Below are positions 20,951 to 34,060 of a stretch of 64,000 bases of DNA, piece by piece. The DNA is from Fasciola hepatica (lineage: Eukaryota; Platyhelminthes; Trematoda; Plagiorchiida; Fasciolidae): assembly GCA_948099385.1 (NCBI GenBank), contig CANUEZ040000156.1, positions 3,348,001 to 3,412,000 of the forward strand, in the 5' to 3' direction. The notes under the pieces were generated by a model. It worked only from the letters and a program-made list of their open reading frames with translations. It did not search any database and was not told the DNA's origin. The translations under genes were made by a program, and so were the position numbers. Each line of letters opens with the position of its first letter. Position 1 is the first letter of the stretch.

Positions 20951-21080
20951 TACTTAGGCCCCTACAGAGAAGTCATCCATCATAGGAGTCGATCGCTGTG
21001 TGGGAAGCGGGTTGTTACCGTTCAAAAGCCAGTGACAGAAGGGTGCTATATCATGTAGTTTAGATGTTCAACAAACCGTT

Positions 21081-21280
21081 GAGAGCCAGCCCGGATAGCC
21101 TTGCGGTTAAGGTGTTCGATTCATAATCGTTCACCCCGGGTTCGAGTCCCCGTGGGGGCTCGGTGGATGTGCACTGCTGATGATTCCCAACAAGGATGAA
21201 ACAGCTGTACAGTGCTTCCATGGTTTTCAATGGTGAGTTGAGCGTTCAAGCTGCATGATGAATCATATTATATACAAATC
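21081..21280 (+). repeat. tRNA-derived SINE, family A, full copy 1
   Basis: GAGAGCCAGCCCGGATAGCC (A box TAGCCTTGCGGTTAAGG) is followed by the perfect B box GGTTCGAGTCC, a GGGGGCTCGGTGGATGTGCA linker, and a tail with CAACAAGGATGAAACAGCTG, ending near TATTATATACAAATC. About 200 bp. The intact B box and near identity with copy 2 suggest recent activity. Confidence 0.9.
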
Positions 21281-21481
21281 TAATCTCCTACTACTCATTT
21301 GCAAATAGTAACCAAGCTCTGTAGGTTGTTCATAACGGAATGCCTTCGTTGTACTTAGGCCCCTACAGAGAAGTCATCCATCATAGGAGTCGATCGCTGT
21401 GTGGGGAGCGGGTTGTTACCGTTCAAAAGCCAGTGACGGAAGGGTGCTATATCATGTAGTGTAGATGTTCAACAAACCGTT

Positions 21482-21681
21482 GAGAGCCAGCCCGGATAGC
21501 CTTGCGGTTAAGGTGTTCGATTCACAATCGTTCACCCCGGGTTCGAGTCCCCGTGGGGGCTCGGTGGATGTGCACTGCTGATGATCCCCAACAAGGATGA
21601 AACAGCTGTACAGTGCTTCCATGGTTTTCAATGGTGAGTTGAGCGTTCAAGCTGCATGATGAATCATATTATATACAAATC
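21482..21681 (+). repeat. tRNA-derived SINE, family A, full copy 2
   Basis: Differs from copy 1 at only a few positions (TTCACAATCG versus TTCATAATCG; GATCCCCAAC versus GATTCCCAAC). Exactly 401 bp downstream of copy 1. Confidence 0.9.
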
Positions 21682-22582
21682 TAATCTCCTACTACTCATT
21701 TGCAATTAGAGAATTCATTCTTCTATGCGGACCGTGAGCTGTAATCCTTTTGATGTACTCAGGAAGCCATCCTGATTCCCTGGACTGTCAATCTAGCAGA
21801 TATTAGGTCTCATCAGATTAAACGCACGGCACGGGCGGTACACAGCTACGATCGGCAGATCAAATCCAACGGTATTACCAGTTTTATCGTGATTTCGTTA
21901 TTCTAAATATTACAATATATGCTCACTACAAAGGCGGAGAACTTATAGCCAAGTGAGAAATAAAGAACAACAGAGCTGCGGGCTCTCCGGTAGATAGAGA
22001 TGGAGCAGTTAGAAAAGGTCCGGTCAGCAAAGAGTTAAGTGAAACTGATAGTGCAGTGCTGCCTCGGTAAAAACTGTAAATCATGAAATTTTCTATCAAA
22101 CGCGGAATGATTGACTCAGTCACATAATGTGATGGTAAACTGTAGTTGGAATATATAACAGAATTACCAATGAAGGAGTACATATAGCTCTTACCTGAAG
22201 GACTACAGAAAGGAGATGTCAATATGAACGAATTAACTTGGCAATAAGTCAGTTCTGGCTGCAAGTGTCGACTGTGGTTTTACGGTGTTGTACACTGGAG
22301 GCTCTGCTAGCGTCGAAAAATGCGTAATATCGGGATAGAAGAGTCAGGAGTACAAAAGTATGATGCTTATGCAATATACATCACGAAACATAAATATCAG
22401 CACACGTCAGTGCACTAGGAACGGGAAAAATCGGGCACGAATGTGAGTGGCTCATGAAGTACTTAAATAGGCTGGGTGAAAATGCAAATTGAACACAACA
22501 TACGACTAGACATTTAAACGTTCTATACATCATAGCATTCAGTAAAATCACTCATGTTTACAAGTAAATCAACAGTATCTCA

Positions 22583-23310
22583 ATGGTAAGTCCACTGGGT
22601 TCCATTTCGGTAGATATGTTTGTGGCTCATTATGAGGAAGAGGTGAGCAAAATCGTGGGACGTTCACAACTTTACAAAGGATGCGTTAGTGGTATTCTAA
22701 TCGTCTCAAAATGTCTGGAAGAGGTGACGTGGATTATGGGCTTACTCAGTCGTCTGCGGTCGAATAAACGACTTACAACGGAGGGGTAAATGGAAAATAC
22801 ACCGTACTTCCTTGACAGTAATATGACTGGGAGGAATGACGGAACAGTCGCCAGATCTTCTACCGAAAATTAAACTGGATAGGCTAATACATGCTCTTGG
22901 ACAGCTTGGCGCTTATTGAATATAAAAGTGGCCTAGTCCAAACACTACTTCCGAGTGCATGACGTATTTGCCCGGAAGACATGGTTGACCACGGATTACG
23001 ACAGCTGAAATAGGCCTAGACCGAAAATTTTTTTCCCGATACCTTCGTTGAAAGGCATCGCAAGCCTAAGATCATCAAGCAAGCGACTAGTAAGGCAGCA
23101 AAATTACTATTCAACCTTTGTCCTCCTTTCACGGGTGATAATGTTAACTTCTTGCTCAACCGACGATTTGGATCAGTGGCTACTCTAACGTATGATGCTG
23201 CTGACCTCAGAATTGATCATCAAGCTGTTAGGTTCCCCACAACCCCGGTGAAACAATGTCTGCCTCTGTACACCAAATATAATCTGTCTTTTTGTTGGCT
23301 GACTGTCCTT
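22583..23310 (+). pseudogene. Penelope-like element fragment
   Basis: The plus strand reads SPLGSISVDMFVAHYEEEV, with LYKGCVSGILIVSK further on. This matches the RT motif B-C region of the Penelope-like element at 52-54 kb (SPLGPILADIFVAHLENKI, then YVDDIFVITK). The YVDD catalytic site is lost (GCVSG). A second frame further on reads PFTGDNVNFLLNRRFGS and PVKQCLPLYTKYNLS. These correspond to the post-RT and pre-endonuclease region of the same element (PYKGDNVSELI, and SMKEPLPIHAKSN). Frameshifts and stops separate the pieces, so this is an old dead copy. Confidence 0.7.
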
Positions 23311-24059
23311 CGAACCTCACTTTCACGCACACACCTCACGTCATCCGACCAACCCTGAACTCAGAAGGACCAGACTTGAGTTTCCCTTTTTTAGAGCTCG
23401 TTAGTGGTGCATCTCGGCCGCGGCACTCAGGGTTTGAACCCGAGCCTTCTCATCTCGAAAGTGTTTTTTTCGCCACTCTGCCGTCCCTCTCCCGTCCGAG
23501 TTAAGTTTGTTCAGAAGTCAGCCAGAAAAGCCCGACATCTGGATTTTGGGGGTAACGAGGCAGATCCCGTGTTTCCTTTCAACATACAACCAAAGCGTAA
23601 AAGCCAGTAACTCACATTGACATGCAGGTAACTATTGAAATGGTGTACTGGTCTACATTCTGAACATCACCAACCCCGGTGGGATTGCAATCCGCAGACT
23701 GAAGCCACTCATTTCTTGTGCCATACTATCTGAGCTTCAGAGGCTCACTAAAGAGCATCTGGTCTTTCATCAGCCTAATTCACCGTAAGAACTATGCGAT
23801 TTCAATCAATTATGTCAGTTCACGTTTTATCAAATCTGACTAAACCTATTTCATAATCTAAAACACACGTGTTTTTAAATGTTAGATGTCAGTTTATTTA
23901 TAAAAAAATCCTGTGGCAGGGGGTCAAATTACAGGTTTACTGTGAAATAATCCATGAGAAAATATAACTTGGGCGGGCAAACACTACGGTACATTTTCGT
24001 AATATATGAAGGCCTTTGGCAAGATAGAGCGCACGTTGAACTAAACCGTGAATGGCATA

Positions 24060-24135
24060 TGTTTTGCACCGTCTCACTAGCTCCAGTGAGAACGCGGTTC
24101 TACCTGCAAACTACGTCGTTTTATTCATGAAAAAC
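24060..24135 (+). repeat. Dispersed repeat, shared with 29.43 kb
   Basis: CACCGTCTCACTAGCTCCAG ... TGAGAACGCGGTTCTACCTG ... GTTTTATTCATGAA aligns with 29430-29500 (ACCGTCCCACTAGCTCCGGT ... GAGGAAACTCCTCTGCC ... AGTTTATTGAAATAAGATAC). No coding content. The element type is unknown; it could be the edge of an LTR or other transposon. Confidence 0.5.
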
Positions 24136-24649
24136 AAAGAATATGTAGGCTATCAGTCCGTGTACTCACGGGCTGCACACAGCTCATTGGCCCGACTTGT
24201 GTGGGGGACCATGCCTTGAGGCCTAAACAAAGCTGACAAGATTCATCTCTCATCGGTCGATCCACTCCACCGATCAGTTATCCCGTCTCAAAAGATTCCG
24301 TTGTCTAAAGCCTTAGTTTTGATATCGCACCAGTGCTGACTGCCAACATGACTCAGCTGTCCACCAATGCTAAGTTACCAAGTGCCCTCACAGCATTCTT
24401 GCATGGGTTCTGATCCCACCAAGGACAACGAGTTCCAACAAATGCGCCAGTTCAACCCTTGTAAAATCTTGCAAATCAAATTTCATGGGTTACGAGATTT
24501 TGAGTGACCCAAATATATACATGAATCGGGGAAACAGAATAACAAAATGATGCCTGCTTTCTCCTGTCTTTTCACGAAAAGCACCTCTAATGCGCTCGGG
24601 CTCCTTTTTGGTGCACAAGCTTTACTAAATTTGAAATAATGGAAACTCC

Positions 24650-24790
24650 GTTTACATTTTTCACAACCAAAAGTCCAATGCTAAGAGCTGGAATCAAACC
24701 GGCGACACTCCGCCTGTCGGGCATATGCTCCAGCAGCTGAGCTATCGCGGTACGGCCAGTCGAGTGTGAATAACGCGAGCGAATATCTTC
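24650..24790 (-). repeat. tRNA-derived SINE, family B
   Basis: Minus strand: TACCGCGATAGCTCAGCTGC (A box TAGCTCAGCTGCTGGAGC) and B box GGTTTGATTCC, about 40 nt apart. The tail contains TTAGCATTGGACTTTTGG. It is the best-preserved family B copy. Cloverleaf pairing is not maintained, so it is a SINE, not a tRNA. Confidence 0.7.
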
Positions 24791-25823
24791 CTCCTCGTGT
24801 CTGCAATGCTTTTTGAGTTTAATTATCCCTTTGGGATTTGTGCGTATTTTGGATTCCACTGTACTACTAAATCAATGCTCTGTTTCAACGAATAGCTCCA
24901 CTGATCTTTCCGTTTCTCTTTTGTTGAGGACTACGCCAGATGTTCCTTGGCAGGGTCTACCTACTTCAACTGCACTGAGTTTGTTTGTTTTTCACTTTGG
25001 TTACATTTTACCAGTAATCACTACTGGTCAGTTCTGTGAGGCAATTGAGGGAATACAATTTACCAAAAGCTACAGTACATTCAGTTCAAGAATCAGTCGT
25101 AATGCAAATATCTCTTCTACGGTGAAGCCACAGCAACACGGTCTGGTTGTTTTAACCCTTACGAGAATCAGCCCGAAAATGGTCAGCATTTGTTAAGCCA
25201 CATTTTGCTATTTGGAGAGTACATATTATTTAAAAGCAGCAGTTCCGATGTCATCCAGTAGGACAGTAGTTAGACACAGATTTGTTGTGTCCCTTAAAGC
25301 TTATCTAAAGTTGCTTCATTTTTACTACGAGTAGTTTAAAGAGGGAATACAACAAGATAAAATGTTTCCAGGGTGCACAGAACAAGTGTTTTTTTTTCAG
25401 TTCATGGGAATATGACAAGGGTTGCACAAAACCGGACTCTATTGTGATGATGAACTGAAACAGTGAGAAAAGACTGCACCTGTTGAGTTGAATAAGTTGT
25501 TGGTTGAGCATATTAATTTGTTAATATAGACAACAAGTTTACCTTAGAAGTTGAGAAGTTCTTGTGAATGTCAGTAGCAACTGAAGTGTACTCGTTTTAG
25601 CTTTCTTAGAGAGCTGTTGAGAGTAGTAGGCACTCGAACAATATGACCAAGCCATCCAACGGCCTTCGCTCCCATCCTAACGGAGAATAACGTGGAACTA
25701 GTGACCTGATATTGTTAGTGCCAGTATGACCGATTTTAATATAAGAACGAGACCTTTCATGTTGTGAATCAGGTTAGCATCAACATAATGTACTTAAAAC
25801 ACATTACGGAGTGACAAAAGTAG

Positions 25824-25824
<1 letters not shown>

Positions 25825-25907
<83 letters not shown>
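25825..25907. repeat. (TA)n microsatellite
   Basis: About 41 uninterrupted TA units. Confidence 0.97.
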
Positions 25908-25909
<2 letters not shown>

Positions 25910-27800
25910 AGGAAATCGCATAACTAGTAGCGTGATCCAGAGCAGTTTTTGCCAGACAAGCACATCTGTGGTACTACCTCGACATCCATTTGTCCTTTAG
26001 GGGACAAGGGAAGAATTCAGCCGTTCTAAGCGTTTGGCTTTATGGTTGCGAGATCTGACTACTCCGAGGCTGTGACGCTCACTGTCACTCTGTGTTTGAT
26101 GACCGACACCTCCAAACTGTTTCTCCCCTCTGGTGGGAACTTCCAGTGAGTAATAATGGGGAGCGTCGTCAAGCATTGGTTGTGCGCACCTTCCCCGTAG
26201 CCGAATTTATCGCTGTATACAGATTCTGATGGCTCGCGTATGTTCGATGTATACCTGTCCATCGTCTATCTTCCCGTGATCTTTTCTCACTCTTGGGGTA
26301 AGGCTGGAGGATTTGCGGTGGTCAGGTCACTACATCGCGTGGATTTGTGAATAAGCTAGTATCAACAATAATTTTGTTTGGAGCTTCAACCCGACTGGCT
26401 GAGACTCAATGGATGAGGATTGCCGTTGGTTAGTGACGTTGAAGGACATAGATCAGAATTATGTAGCACCTGCCCATTGAAATATCGTGTCCTTTGGATA
26501 CACAAAAATCTCTTGGAGATAAGCAGAATGACAAACAAACATCAAAGTGTAGGTGTAAAAGCAAAAGTTATCTCATTTTATTAAATTATTTTCCGGCCTG
26601 TCACACTTTCTCCCCTTCTTGCTACGGTCGATGTGGCCTTGGAACCTTAATTGGTTTCTAGCCAAAAAGAGAGGTAATTTTATATTTACTTATTCGTGGT
26701 ATACTTTTCGAAGCTTTCTTGTCATCTTCTTTTTCTATTTGTTAGGACTTTTTATCCACGAAGGATGAGAGTTCAACGCGTGTGTAGCACGGAATTTGCA
26801 GCCGGTCGAGGAAACACATGACATCCCTACTTGTACACACAAATGAAGTTCCTGTTGCACTAATCAGCTACTCGGTTCAGGATATCAGATGGGCTAATGA
26901 GATATTCTTCATCCCATTAATCCAAGGATGCATCTGTATCCTTTACTCGGACAAATCCACCCTTCTAGACAATAGCTTTGTTCCAGATTAGCCATCAGTC
27001 AATTGTGAATTTCGTGCAACTCCCTCACCCATAGCAAGTAAATGTAGCACAACAGGAGACTATGGTCTATCGTGGGCCATCTACATCACATCTCAGTACT
27101 GCTCAATGATCCATGTGTCGTTTTGTAGTGAAGTACTTCGGAAAAACAGAAGAGGTGAAGAGGTGATCAAATTCTCGAGTGCACATCCACTATAGCCATG
27201 GCCAACTCTTTTGTGCTTAGTTACAAAAATCCGTGATCAATACTCTATCCACAGCTCGAGGATGTGCTCGTCAGTACACAGCTCTACTCCTTTTTATTGA
27301 ATTTCGTTTTTGCTATTGGACGTTGAAATAAAACTGAATTTTTCCATCTAATATGACGGAGTGTATCGTCAAAATAAAACTGATTTAAATAGAAACTTCG
27401 GTCTTTTTTAGACAAAGAACAAAGCGTGAGGCTGTCGCGCCAACAATTTTAAAAGTTTATGCACGGTGAACTGAATGAGATAATCTCGTCCAAAGTTGAA
27501 TAGGTATCCAATGATAATAATGTTTTGAAAGTCAGGATTTGTAGTATTTTCGTACTTTTGACGGAGAGTTAAGCCTCTTTACTGTTCAGGAACCAATGTA
27601 TAAGCAAATCAAATCAAATCTCCGAATACTGCCACCGATCAAGTCACTTAGCTCCTCAGGGTGCTTCCAACACAATACCCCTGTTTTCAGTTGTGCTTGT
27701 CATGTGAACTTCATCCAAAATGAAATTCGGTCACTAGGCTGCTAACGACTTGTTACTTGAAAAGACACTGATGAAAGGGCGCCCCATCATTTAGTGATGA
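25910..27800. other. No gene recognised
   Basis: A GC-richer patch at 26.0-26.4 kb looks like transposon-derived sequence, but no domain could be read. The rest is stop-rich. Confidence 0.35.
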
Positions 27801-27813
27801 AGTTCAAAACACA

Positions 27814-27990
27814 GTTGACAGTCAATCCGGATATTTTGGTGTTAAGGGGTTCTCTCCTCAACTGTTCACCTTGGGTTCTAGTCCGAGTGAGGGTATGACG
27901 GTTTTTTCATGGGTAATCACTCTAACAAGTCAGACGAATCAGCTGCACCTTGTGAGAGTGAGAATCATTTGATAATCAATCCGAACTGAA
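27814..27990 (+). repeat. tRNA-derived SINE, family A (old copy)
   Basis: TTGACAGTCAATCCGGATAT ... GGTGTTAAGGGGTTCTCTCC ... TTGGGTTCTAGTCC ... TAATCACTCTAACAAGTCAG follows the family order: start, A box, B box, AACAAG tail. Heavily diverged. Further tail-only fragments lie at 28205-28290 and 28570-28620. Confidence 0.6.
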
Positions 27991-28204
27991 TTGCTGCTAC
28001 TCACATGGATCAAATAATCGAGCTGTACAGGTTGACTCTAACGAGAATCCCTTATATTCCGTTGCCCTCTCGACGGACGGAACGACCATCATGAACTTTG
28101 ATCGTATTACTCTCAAAGTGTTAGTAGTGACGCTTAGCTGAGCACTGAGAATCAGGACAGATGAAATGTTGCTAAGTTGTGCGACTCCTAGTCGATTAAT
28201 CAGG

Positions 28205-28290
28205 GTCCGAGGCTCAATGGGGTTGAATCGATGTGCCCGCTGGTCATTTCTAACAAGCTAGATGGTACAGCTGTGCAGTGAGTGTACACG
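28205..28290 (+). repeat. SINE family A 3' fragment
   Basis: CCGAGGCTCAATGGGGTTGA ... TGTGCCCGCTGGTCATTTCT ... AACAAGCTAGATGGTACAGC resembles the part of family A after the B box. Confidence 0.4.
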
Positions 28291-29429
28291 TGCCGGAAAT
28301 TGGTGAGTTTCTCTTTGGTAGTACGCAACAAATCAAAGTTTTCTCAAATCTAATCATGTCTTTGTCTTCTCATGTTGATCAACCGGCCGTCTTTTGTAAT
28401 GTGAATTCCTTGTGTATAGGACAAGGTGGAACTGAGCCGATAGGCCTGATGACGATCGGTTTAAAAATGAACCCGAGGTAGACTCGGTGTTAAAAGAAAT
28501 ATATTCTTCTCACTTCCTTTTTTATTCACTACACAGCAAAGTACATGGGTATTCTAGTTTCGTGCCCGTGTCTGGACTCAACGGTTCTGCAGAAGTGATC
28601 ATTCCTAACAAGTCAGAATAAACACATACAGAATAGTGAAACAAACATTGGCACTGCACAATGGGTCACTCAAAGATCAAGTGAAATCGAATTCTCTACT
28701 AATTTCACTTGATAAGTAGCCAAGAATTGTTTTCTTTCAATAAAGCGAGTTTATTTACTCTTGAAATGTCCACGGAGAATCTCCCATCATCGGAGTGAAC
28801 CGCTCCGCAGCTGACTGGTTACTGAAATTAAAATATCAGTATGAGTAATGCACTACGCAATATAAGTTCGAGTTCTCCAAAGATTCTGAACAGGTGTGCC
28901 GAATCTTGTCAAGCACAGCTTTTGTATTTTTGAAAAATATTCAGATTCGTTGTTGCGCAATTCACTTGTTGTTATCCTAAGTTATCTAGTAGGTGTCAGA
29001 ACCAGTGGCTTAATTAAAACATCAGATAATCATTCAATTTCAAACTTCAGTAGTTTTTAAATAAGAAAATTTCCTAAAACTTGGTCACGGAAGCTTTGTA
29101 GGCCCTATCATACCTAGCACCAAAAAAGCCAGCCATGTTTATAATACGTTGTTCCAGAATGATGACTTTTTAGTGCTTCCTAAATAATCGTTGCTAGCTG
29201 AACATACTGAAGTTGTCCCGAAAACCTAAAATAAAGCTAAATACATGTATATATACTGACACGTTTTACGTCCGCGGTTGGCAAGAGTAAACGAAATGCT
29301 TGCATCTCGCGACTTATGTCTTCTCTCTGTTCTAATGAATTGGATAAAACGGACTCAATGTTTTAAATGCATAAGGTTGGAATAGATCAAATAACGGAAA
29401 TCCCACTTCCATACTTCGCCTTTGTTCTG

Positions 29430-29500
29430 TACCGTCCCACTAGCTCCGGTGAGGAAACTCCTCTGCCTTCGAATTATCTCAGTTTATTGAAATAAGATAC
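29430..29500 (+). repeat. Dispersed repeat, shared with 24.06 kb
   Basis: See the 24.06-kb entry. The similarity covers about 70 bp. Downstream (to about 29.78 kb) the sequence is GC-rich and direct-repeat-like (CGATCACGTGCTGCC, GGTCTGTCAATCGCCTG), possibly more of the same element. Confidence 0.5.
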
Positions 29501-29784
29501 ATCGTTTATACAATATATGTGAGGTTCAGAACAAAAATCGTGCATAACAACTTATTGGTCTACTGACAGACCTAAACGACTCGTCTGGCTTGTTTATTTG
29601 GTATTGTCCAAATTGGCCGATTCTGCTTTGGTCGGTTCAGAGGAATGTTAGCCGCTGATTGGTCTGTCAATCGCCTGACTGGCTCTGTTCTTGTCGGCGA
29701 TACTGGTCAGCCGATCACGTGCTGCCCTCTTCACTGAACCAGGTCGTATATTAGCAGTTTACTTGGCCAACTCCCTCAGTCTTC

Positions 29785-29910
29785 AAATATCAAACTGCTG
29801 GCCAGACTCGAACCCGCTACCTTTAGCTCACTGGGTACTTACTCCACTAGGTGAGCCTTTGTAGTATGAGTGCGAACAATACAAGCGAATATTGTGCAAT
29901 TTATGTATAA
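29785..29910 (-). repeat. tRNA-derived SINE, family B (diverged)
   Basis: Minus strand: TAGTGGAGTAAGTACCCAGT ... GGTAGCGGGTTCGAGTCTGG, with B box GGTTCGAGTCT. On the plus strand the adjacent GTGCGAACAATACAAGCGAA matches the flank of the 24.65-kb copy. Confidence 0.6.
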
Positions 29911-30059
29911 CGAACAGCTGGCACGCAAAAAGTAGATAAATGTGACGATCAATGAAAAGATACACAGCATCTGAATACTGGAGGAGGTGCAAATACCACT
30001 GAGGGAACTAAGGACAGTTTCATACATGGTGAATAGGATTCGGTCCGTTTTCATGTGTT

Positions 30060-33000
30060 CTCACTCATCTGAGATGTAGGTATATGGCATTCTTTGCCTT
30101 TTACTAATAGTTACGATTATGATGTGGGCATGCAAGTTATGCTTTTCTCCAGTAGGATGGGTTTTAGAAAATTTTACATGAATTGGAAACAAGGTGTACT
30201 GTTAACCTACGGTTTCTTTACCTTTACGGAAGTCAATCCTTGTTCCAAATATTAAGCTCAATTTGAAAAACGAAAGATAAATTCTAAATCGCTGCTTCTA
30301 TTAAAAATGGGGTTGTGTAATTTCAAATCTGATGGAAAAGAATACGTAGTATAGACGAAGATACTGTAAGCACTTCAAGGAAGTTGAAATTCGCGACTAC
30401 TCAAATGATTGTTAGTAGGCAAACCAATATGAACATTGCAAGGTAAAAATAATCAAGCATAAAATTGGTTGGTGGTCCGGTGACTTAGCGGATTCGGCTG
30501 ACATTAAACAACTAACGTTAAACATAGACTGAATTTTTCAAGTAAGCGCGATAAAGTTAGTGACCCAGTTGAGCTACTACTAAGACTGCCAATTGAATTT
30601 AATTTTATTCCAGGTTCAGTGCCTAAATTTTCATTAAATCAAGTTTAATTCTGCGTGCGCCAAAAAATCGAACTTCCGAATTACAGTGCACATGACGCGA
30701 ATTTAATGAATACAAAATATTTTACCTACATTAAAATCGACCCTCCTGACTGCAATGCTCACTAACAAAAATGCAATCGATGTGCTGTTGAATGTCATAT
30801 CCAATGACTCTTCCGTTCATTTTGACCGTAGTCAGTTAAGTGTCCCAGTGGATGAAATTTCCCGTCATTCACGATTTATGTTATTCCTCCCTCCGGGGAA
30901 ACTGTGTGTTCAGTTTTGTGACGAAGAAAAATTCGCCCCATAGTATATACACTGAGGGTGTTAGCTCGTCATCTGCTGGAGTTCATTTATCTGACCCCTT
31001 TACCAATCGCGATTAGTTAACAAGCAGTCGTGATTACTAATTCTCATTTACTTTCGGACTCTTCAATATATGATTCCATCGCCATGTTTCCATTACACAT
31101 ATGCATAATACTTGAAAATAGGCTAGTTCTATACCGAATTTGTAACGCATCGATCGATCGACTTCCTTTCCTCTCTAAGCCGTAATTCTCAATCTAAGAT
31201 TAACAAGGTCCAGTCATCGTCACACTATGTTAACCTCTCACGTCGTTCATCGTTAAGCGTTTCTCTTCATGCCCAAAAGGGAACGTAACAACGAACATCA
31301 TCAAGTAAACTAGAGTCAAAGTAGACACAATCCTCTGTCGGTTTTATCATTTTTATGTCTAACGTACACCAGATAAAAATGCCTTAGTAAATTAGCAAAG
31401 GTATACATTCGTACTTCTAAATGATTTTAAAACCTTTCTTTTGCTGTCTGCCCTGCCAGATTTACTCATAATAATCCGTAAACTTGTTCTTTATTTTAGA
31501 GGGAATTGCCTCTCTGAGACAGCAAACTCTCTTTGTTCACAAACTTGTCACAATCATCAGTTTGCATGATCAAACTGATTTATATCTCACTACTGACTGC
31601 AGATATCAAACTAAATGAGCTCTGAATCTTACTAGCAAGTAGCTATTTATGATAATTCACTGTTTATACAGCTTATACTTTCTGTGTATCATACAGGTCT
31701 AACAGTGAAATGTTATTCTTCAAGTTCGGTTTGTATTGTCCGACTACGGGGCGAATTCTGCGAATCAAAACAGCTGTGGATATAATTAGACATCTCAGTG
31801 AGTTTCATAATTTATTTGCAAATTACACAGTTGTTGAGGTTACTTCTCAGTAATGCACTGAATATGAACAATACCAAAAAGCTCCAAAGTTCTATATGAA
31901 CGTCCTACATTACCTTACCACTCTAGACAAACCTGATAACTTTTTCCGCGATGATCACCCCACATCAAAGCAAAGACAGGAAACGGTTTGCATTCTTTTG
32001 TTTCTTCGGTATCTCGATTTGCTTGTTGTTCTTCTCTGTGCGGTTTTTGTGTTGACAGAATGGGTGTGAGAGATAGAGGTGTATGGCGTATCTGAAAGGA
32101 GTAGCACCTCTTACGCTGTAGACTGTCTCATCCCCTGGGATATCCTCCGTCCTTTTGGCTTCCATCATCTAGCCAGCTATCGCCTGTGGATCCGCGAAGC
32201 TGAAATATGCATCTGCGGCCATACCCCTGCAAACCACTCGATAGGTGGGTTAAACCAGTCTGAAGGTAGCCAAGGTCTAAAAACCTCATCAAAAAGATGT
32301 TCAGCACGCAAAGACGTACTCTTGAAATAGAGAACAAGATCTATTGATCTAACGGTCACAAAGGACAACTATCAACATTCTCGACCCGGTATTTCAGAAG
32401 AGGCGACTGAAGCGCACTACAGACCACGGGCTCATTTAGAATAACTCAGCTGCCCTGCAGGTAGCCATTGATTACGTAAAGGCTGGAGGTGCATCCTCGA
32501 ACAAAAACGTCAGACGAGGTTCGGTCAACTTACTTCCTACACCGGACTGGGCGACGGAGTGGTACAACAGTCCCGAACAGAGCCTCGTACTATACTCCCA
32601 AGAATCATCATGACCAATAGCTGCGATATTCACGGAGCCGACTTATCCTGTAGCGGGAGATTGTCACGTGAAAGGAGATAGGCGAAAGCAGAAGTAAAAA
32701 GTTGGGCACTTGCTTTTCAATGTCGCTATCGTATGGCTGCCTTGGATCAGATATTCAAATAATTGTTGTCTACCGAAAGTGGAGATTGAAAGCGTTTCTT
32801 TTCTGAACAGAGATCCCAAAATGTGTTGACTGTGTCCTTTCAAATTCGGTAAAAGTATTTCTTTAGCTGTATGTCAAAATCGTAGGAGCCAGTTTTTCAG
32901 CGTTAGTCCTTTAAAAGCTTCTGTTTGGTTACCTTATTTGAAAGTGGTCATCCAAAACAAGTACTGAGATTTGATAAGGTACTGATCACTAGGCTTGACT

Positions 33001-33650
33001 GTAAGGTCAGATGCCTTTCAGCACCAGACCGAATAAGATCATTAGTACGCAGCTGAAGGTATTTATATCTGTCATCGACAAAACAACCAAACTCGAGGTC
33101 CTAAGTGAACATCGATCTGACCCCCCTACCCTCACTCCAAATTTGTTTTCCGTTACCGTTTTGCACGACCCCTGCTCATTCTCTAAAGCACACGGCAGAC
33201 AGTGACCCTAAGTGACCGCTGGCTGGTGCGTGCATTTATTTTTGTTCTATAACCTTTGACCCACATTTTCCACAGACATTTCGTTGACTTGACCGCTTGA
33301 ACCTCAAGCGATCCTGAATTTGCTTGCACTTGTAGGACTCTGATTCTCGCAGGGGGTACCGTTAAGGTTTGTTCAGCTTCTGTGCCACATTTATGATTTT
33401 CCTATAAGAAAACCGTATTGAAACCCCCAACTGGACGTTTGGCCTTTTTTGGATTGTATTACGCGTATCACAACGACTATTAGAAGTCCGTTATCCTACC
33501 CTTTTGCATCCATCAAAATGACGTACTTAAACTTGGCCCTACCTGTCGTATGACGTTCCATTGATAGAACCTCTAACTGAGGAAATCTAACCATCTGACC
33601 CCTGCGCACCTATTTCCAACTTTCATAACTTATCTTTGTTATCTTTTGAG
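30060..33650. other. No gene recognised
   Basis: Mostly stop-rich. ORFs at 32.0-32.4 kb on both strands lie in a GC-richer island that may be decayed transposon, but I could not read a domain. Confidence 0.35.
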
Positions 33651-33759
33651 GTGGCTTCTAAATTGGAATACTTTACCCGTTAAGCTTCTCACGGCTGATT
33701 CTGTTTTTAAGTGCTTGTATCACTGAGTCTTAAGGGATATAGTCCCATCTAAATTTTCA

Positions 33760-34060
33760 CGTGAATACTGGGTGTTTTTGGCTAGTTCTATTTTTGCGCC
33801 TCTGGTGACTGCCCATATAAGCCCCAATGCAATATGTCTGGTGGGTAAATTCCCTGAAGAGTACCAGGTTCGTAATACTCCGTTAGGTACTTTGTGGTTC
33901 GTCGATCCACAATATAAAAGAAAAAAGCAAAGGAATGGACTTCAGTCCAATTTCATGGTCACTTTGAAATGAGATCAAGATCAAATATAATGCCTCGATT
34001 CATATGTGCACTAAAGAATACTGAAACGCTTAGCTAAGCATGGATGATGTCACCTTGATG
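33760..34060 (+). pseudogene. Non-LTR RT fragment (N-terminal side)
   Basis: The plus strand reads IFAPLVTAHISPNAICLVG, then KFPEEYQV. This is the layout typical of CR1/jockey-type RT just before the '...TPLxKK' motif (an 'LAPxxxxLxNxSxxxGxFPxxxK' pattern). After a frameshift, DFSPISWSL stands where NYRPIS(N)L is expected. Stops interrupt both frames. A dead fragment. Confidence 0.45.

Larger units (their letters stand above)
20949..21705. repeat. Tandem duplication, 401-bp period
   Basis: Unit 1 (20949-21349) and unit 2 (21350-21705, lacking the last ~45 bp) are nearly identical. Each starts TTGTACTTAGGCCCCTACAG and ends with a complete family A SINE. The SINE and about 130 bp of upstream non-SINE sequence were duplicated together. 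Confidence 0.9.

Noticed and set aside
24687..24760. Possible tRNA gene on the minus strand
   Set aside because: A and B boxes are present but the stems do not pair and an unrelated tail follows, so it is a SINE.
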